Assembly: GCA_022616315.1 (NCBI GenBank)
Contig: JAKEEX010000333.1
Location: forward strand, 1 to 33,848
Length of the DNA stretch: 33,848 bases
Direction: 5' to 3'
Origin: Myxococcaceae bacterium
GTDB lineage: Bacteria > Myxococcota > Myxococcia > Myxococcales > Myxococcaceae
Shown: one piece after another, positions 30,670 to 33,848 of the stretch
Numbering within the stretch: position 1 is the first letter of the stretch
Layout: each line of letters begins with the position of its first letter
The notes under the pieces: generated by a model
The model's database searches: none
Told to the model about the DNA's origin: nothing
The model's input: only the letters and a program-made list of their open reading frames with translations
Program-made: the position numbers and the translations under genes

Positions 30670-31113
30670 ATGCGTGCGGTGGTGCAGCGGGTGTCCGAGG
30701 CGAGCGTCACGGTCGGAGGCGAGCGGGTGGCCCAGATGGGGCCGGGCCTGCTCGTGCTCCTGGGCGTCGGCAAGGGCGACACGGAGGCGGACGTCGCCTG
30801 GATGGCCGACAAGGTGCCGAACCTGCGCATCTTCGAGGACGCGGAGGGGAAGATGAACCGCTCCCTCCTGGACACGCACCGCGCGCTCATCGTGGTGAGC
30901 CAGTTCACGCTGTACGGGGACGCGCGGAAGGGACGCAGGCCCAGCTTCATCGAGGCGGCGGAGCCGGCGGAGGCCCAGCGGCTCTACGAGGAGGCGTGCC
31001 GGCGGATGCGGGAGGCGGGCTTGAGCGTGGGGATGGGCGTGTTCCGCGCGGAGATGCGCGTGGCGCTCGTCAACGAGGGGCCGGTGACGATCCTGCTCGA
31101 CAGCCGTTCGTGA
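30670..31113 (+). CDS. dtd: D-aminoacyl-tRNA deacylase
   Basis: A 147-residue enzyme that removes D-amino acids (and glycine from tRNA-Ala) wrongly attached to tRNA. It matches the family from [20 protein letters not shown] onwards. Both catalytic motifs are present: [17 protein letters not shown] (the SQxTL motif at about 77-81) and [11 protein letters not shown] (the NxGPVT motif near the C-terminus). The ATG is assigned from homology, since the frame stays open far upstream. Its stop directly abuts the stop of ptsN on the other strand. Confidence 0.97.
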   Translation: MRAVVQRVSEASVTVGGERVAQMGPGLLVLLGVGKGDTEADVAWMADKVPNLRIFEDAEGKMNRSLLDTHRALIVVSQFTLYGDARKGRRPSFIEAAEPAEAQRLYEEACRRMREAGLSVGMGVFRAEMRVALVNEGPVTILLDSRS

Positions 31114-31575
31114 TCACGCCTTCGCGTCTTCCTGCGCGATGAGGCGGTAGATGTCCTCCGCCGTGCGCGCCTCGAGGATGGCAGCGCGGAAGACGGGGTT
31201 CTTGAAGAGGCGCGAGATGCGGGCGAGCGCCTTGAGGTGAATCCCCGCGCTGTTCTCCGGCGCCACCAGCGCGAAGAAGAGGTGCGTGGGCTTTCCGTCG
31301 ATCGCGTCGAAGTCCACGCCCTCGCGCGAGAGCCCGAAGGACGCCTGCAGCTGCACCATCCCGCCGAGCTTGCCGTGCGGGATGGCCACGCCTTCACCGA
31401 TGCCGGTGGACCCGAGCTTCTCGCGCTCCTGGAGCACCTCCACCACCCGCTCGACGCGCAGGCCCGCGTGGGCCCGCGACAGCGCCTGCGACAGCTCCCG
31501 CAGCACCTCCGCCTTCGTCCGTGCGGTCAGCTCCGGAATGACCGCCTGGGGGCTGAGGAACTCGGCAATCTTCAT
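31114..31575 (-). CDS. ptsN: Nitrogen-regulatory PTS enzyme IIA
   Basis: A 153-residue EIIA-Ntr protein, the final phosphate acceptor of the regulatory PTS. The active histidine is His67 in GVAIPHGK; the sequences GIGEGVAIPH, HLFFALVAPEN and HLKALARISRLF are family-typical. It has no transport partner and usually acts by binding regulators or potassium transport proteins according to its phosphorylation state. ATG 31575 has GGGGAGA upstream. It follows hpf by 123 bases on the same strand, in the conserved order rpoN-hpf-ptsN. No HPr or rapZ gene lies in the window. Confidence 0.94.
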   Translation of the reverse strand: MKIAEFLSPQAVIPELTARTKAEVLRELSQALSRAHAGLRVERVVEVLQEREKLGSTGIGEGVAIPHGKLGGMVQLQASFGLSREGVDFDAIDGKPTHLFFALVAPENSAGIHLKALARISRLFKNPVFRAAILEARTAEDIYRLIAQEDAKA

Positions 31576-31698
31576 GGGTCTCCCCGTGAGTGGGAGACCG
31601 GCTGATACTCCCGGGACCGCAGAGGCGCAAGTGGCTCCGGACGAGGGCTGCCCGTGACCCGAGGCCACTCGCGCCTCATCGGGCGAGAGTCAGGGCCG

Positions 31699-32085
31699 CT
31701 ACGTCGCCTGCTCCTCGAGCTCGAAGAGCTCCACCCCGACGTGACGCGCCCTCAACTGCTCGAGCGCGTTCGTGTTGTGGTGCGCGTTCGCGCGCGCGTG
31801 GTGGTGCTTGATCCGCTCCTTGAAGCGGGTGAGCTGGCGCTCGATCTTGTCCATCGCCAGGTCGATGGACGCGTACATGTCCGGGCTCTTCTCGTGGCCT
31901 CTGAGCACGAACCTTCCGGCAGTGATGGTGATGTCCACGTGGTGCAGGTGGCGCTCGAGGCTGAACACCACGCTCGCCTCCCCTGCGTGATCCAGGTACT
32001 TGTTCACCCTCTCGACTTTCTCCCTCGCGTACTCGCGCAGGAAGTCCGACGAATCCATGTGACGGAAGGTGACATTGAGCTGCAT
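31699..32085 (-). CDS. hpf: Ribosome hibernation promoting factor (short form)
   Basis: A 128-residue protein of the HPF/RaiA (S30AE) family that binds the decoding centre of idle ribosomes. The start MQLNVTFRHMDSSDFLREYA and the following KVERVNKYLD, VDITITAGRFVLRGHEKSPD, MYASIDLAMDKIERQLTRFK segments fit the family's beta-alpha-beta-beta-beta-alpha fold. The C-terminal dimerisation domain of long HPF (total about 180 residues) is absent; only a short tail (HHNTNALEQLRARHVGVELF) follows, a little longer than in E. coli HPF. ATG 32085 has CTGGAGGC upstream at good spacing. It lies downstream of rpoN, as in many Proteobacteria, after a 270-base gap. Confidence 0.93.
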   Translation of the reverse strand: MQLNVTFRHMDSSDFLREYAREKVERVNKYLDHAGEASVVFSLERHLHHVDITITAGRFVLRGHEKSPDMYASIDLAMDKIERQLTRFKERIKHHHARANAHHNTNALEQLRARHVGVELFELEEQAT

Positions 32086-32262
32086 GCGGTCTGCCTCCAG
32101 ACGACTGGGTGAGCTCCAACGGGTTGCGTGTCCAATTCGACTCCCGTCCGTGACGCGAATGCAACGGGACCGCTGGACAGTGGGGCAACCTGCTCGTGTG
32201 TCCGCCATTCCCGGAGTCCGAGGAAATCGGAAAAGGGCCCGGGGTACGCACGGTTGGCACGC

Positions 32263-32277
32263 GCAGGGCGTCTGCCA
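32263..32277 (-). promoter_or_regulatory. Possible sigma54 (-24/-12) promoter upstream of hpf
   Basis: Read on the minus strand, TGGCAGACGCCCTGC has the GG-N10-GC spacing of sigma54 promoters and matches TGGCA at -24 and TGC at -12. It would start a transcript about 165 bases before hpf. In such GC-rich DNA the match may be chance. The rest of the gap 32086-32355 shows no gene. Confidence 0.25.
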
Positions 32278-32355
32278 GCCTGCCCTCCAGTCTGGTGCGG
32301 ATGGACCCTCGCGTTCACGAAGGCCCGTCGTCGGTGCAGAGGCAGCGCGCTCGCT

Positions 32356-33848
32356 TCAGAAGTAGCGCTTGCGCTTGCTCGAGGGCAGCACGCCGAGCAC
32401 CTCGCGGTACTTGGCCACGGTGCGCCGCGCAATCTCGATGCCCCGACCGTGCAGGAGCTCCACGAGCTTCTGGTCCGAGTAGGGGTTCTTCGGGTCCTCC
32501 TGCGCCACGAGCTGCTTGATGTGGTGCTTGACGGCCTCGCTCGCGGTGTCGTCCCCGGAGGTGCGGGCGATGGAGGAGTTGAAGAAGTACTTCAGCTCGA
32601 AGATGCCCTGCGGCGTGTGGACGTACTTGCTCGTGGTGACGCGGCTCACCGTGGACTCGTGCATCCCGATGTCCTCGGCCACGTCCCGGAGGATGAGGGG
32701 CTTCAAGAACGTGGGCCCCTTGTCCAGGAAGTCGCGCTGGAACTTCACGATGCTCTCGGTCACCTTGTAGATGGTCCGCTGCCGCTGGTGGATGGAGCGG
32801 ATGAGCCACATGGCGCTGCGCAGCTTGTCCTGGATGAACTCCTTGGCCTGCCCGGGCGCCATGGCGCCGGCCTTCAGCGCCCGCCGGTAGGTGCCGGAGA
32901 TGCGCAGCTTGGACAGGCCGTCGTCGTTGAGCACCACCGTGTACTCCTCGCCGAGCTTGTAGACGAAGACGTCCGGGGTAATGGCCTGCGCCTCGTCGCC
33001 CGTGTAGTTGCGCCCGGGCTTGGGGTCCAGCCGCGCCAGGAGCCGGCTCGCGGCAATCACGTCCTCGAGCGGCACCTTCAAGTCATTGGCGATGGCCGGC
33101 AGGTTCTTCGACTCCAGGTACTTCATGTGCCGCTTGATGATGAGGCCCAGGAGCGCCGCGGCCGGCTCCTTCAGCGCGGACACCTGGATGAGCAGGCACT
33201 CCTGCAGGTCGCGGGCGCCGCAGCCCAGCGGCTCGAGGTGCTGAATGCGGCGCAGCGTGCGCTCGGCGATGAACATGGGCACGTCCGCCTCCGCGGCCAG
33301 GCGGATGAGCGGGTCCCCCTCCACATCCGGCAGCTTCAGGTAGCCGTCGTCGTTCAGGTTCCCGAGGATGAACATGCCCACGCGGCGCTCGGCCTCGTTG
33401 AGCCGGAGCATCCCGAGCTGCTCGTCCAGGTGCGCGTAGAGGTCCTCCTTCTTGACGAGGTTGGCCTCGAAGGAGGGCATGTCCTCCGTGGCGACGTTGC
33501 CCCTGTTGGACGGGAGGCTGGGCTCGGAGAACTGGTTGCTGTTGAGGTAGGCCTCCCAGTCGATCTCCGGTTTCGCGTCCGCGGAGCCCTGGACCTCCTG
33601 GGTCCGGTCCGGCCCCGGCGGCTCCACCCCCGCGGGCGGCTCGAGGTTCTCCGCCTCCAGGGACGCCTCCCCCGGCGCCTTCTCCGCGAGGTCCCCCCCC
33701 AGCGTCTCGTCCGGCTGCTCGAGGAGCGGGTTCTGCTCCATCTCCTCGCGGACCTGCTCCAGGAGCTCCATCCGGGACAGCTGGAGCAGCTTGATGGCCT
33801 GCTGCAGCTGGGGCGTCATCACCAGCTGCTGCGTCATCTTCAACGACT
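32356..33848 (-). CDS. rpoN: RNA polymerase sigma54 factor (5' end cut by window edge)
   Basis: About 497 residues of sigma54 are visible, ending with the normal C-terminus. Region I is at the right edge: MTQQLVMTPQLQQAIKLLQL is the activator-responsive Gln/Leu-rich helix that inhibits melting until an enhancer-binding protein acts. An acidic region II follows (about 35-90), then the core-binding domain, the helix-turn-helix around VAEDIGMHESTVSRVTTSKY, and the RpoN box ARRTVAKYRE that recognises the -24 element. The true start lies just outside, since the family N-terminus has roughly eight more residues. Upstream lptB-type genes, common before rpoN, would be outside the window. The NtrC-like activator at 18291-19739 depends on this factor. 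Confidence 0.97.
   Translation of the reverse strand, partial: SLKMTQQLVMTPQLQQAIKLLQLSRMELLEQVREEMEQNPLLEQPDETLGGDLAEKAPGEASLEAENLEPPAGVEPPGPDRTQEVQGSADAKPEIDWEAYLNSNQFSEPSLPSNRGNVATEDMPSFEANLVKKEDLYAHLDEQLGMLRLNEAERRVGMFILGNLNDDGYLKLPDVEGDPLIRLAAEADVPMFIAERTLRRIQHLEPLGCGARDLQECLLIQVSALKEPAAALLGLIIKRHMKYLESKNLPAIANDLKVPLEDVIAASRLLARLDPKPGRNYTGDEAQAITPDVFVYKLGEEYTVVLNDDGLSKLRISGTYRRALKAGAMAPGQAKEFIQDKLRSAMWLIRSIHQRQRTIYKVTESIVKFQRDFLDKGPTFLKPLILRDVAEDIGMHESTVSRVTTSKYVHTPQGIFELKYFFNSSIARTSGDDTASEAVKHHIKQLVAQEDPKNPYSDQKLVELLHGRGIEIARRTVAKYREVLGVLPSSKRKRYF

Noticed and set aside
28317-31142. Very long open frame opposite dacB
   Set aside because: It mirrors the codon pattern of dacB on the other strand, has a His/Arg/Leu-rich composition and no domain; a shadow of high GC.

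Overview
The window comes from a high-GC genome (most third codon positions are G or C) that looks like a myxobacterium, probably of the suborder Cystobacterineae. The basis is the mix of genes: PilZ-receiver and MshEN-type signalling proteins, an NtrC-like two-component pair, an extremely cysteine-rich lipoprotein, many GTG starts, and Proteobacteria-like rpoN-hpf-ptsN and nuo gene orders. No rRNA or other species marker is present, so the genus is left open. I saw no insertion sequence, prophage, tRNA or CRISPR array. This is mostly a stable chromosomal region with a few unusual genes.

Layout. Bases 1-1935 (+): the end of a GH15 glucoamylase-like enzyme, a HTH-receiver regulator and a stand-alone MshEN-domain protein. 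Bases 1943-5268 (-): a 940-residue protein joining a ClpA/ClpC-type double AAA+ unfoldase to a complete-length but degenerate release-factor-2 fold, and upstream of it a membrane fatty-acid/sterol hydroxylase. Bases 5473-7381 (+): an ECF sigma factor with a soluble protein carrying two anti-sigma-type zinc motifs. Bases 7955-9452: a trypsin-like lipoprotein (+) converging on a PilZ-receiver protein (-). Bases 9560-17971 (+): the respiratory complex I block nuoE-F-J-K-L-M-N, with nuoA-D, G, H and I absent. Bases 18291-26047 (-): six co-directional genes, hslO, a leucine-type amino-acid dehydrogenase, a phosphoribosyltransferase, selB, and a GAF histidine kinase plus sigma54 activator; the last three overlap by ATGA junctions. 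Bases 26183-30326 (-): the Cys-rich lipoprotein, ssb and a PBP4-type DacB with a long helical tail. Bases 30670-31113 (+): dtd. Bases 31114-33848 (-): ptsN, hpf and rpoN, the last cut by the window edge.

How the genes fit together. The nuo block supplies the NADH-input subunits E and F and the membrane arm of complex I. rpoN encodes sigma54, which the NtrC-like regulator at 18291-19739 would need; that regulator is coupled to its kinase and to selB, hinting that selenoprotein synthesis and a sigma54 regulon share an operon. hpf and ptsN are the usual partners of rpoN. Several proteins (PilZ-receiver, MshEN) could read cyclic di-GMP.

The most unusual object is the AAA+/RF2 fusion (1943-4765). 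It keeps the RF2 architecture from the PCRF region to the C-terminal tail but has lost both the stop-codon-reading SPF tripeptide and the GGQ hydrolysis motif. Its second ATPase ring is intact and carries a VGF tripeptide where ClpC has its ClpP-docking loop. A ribosome-associated unfoldase is a reasonable hypothesis, not a demonstrated function.
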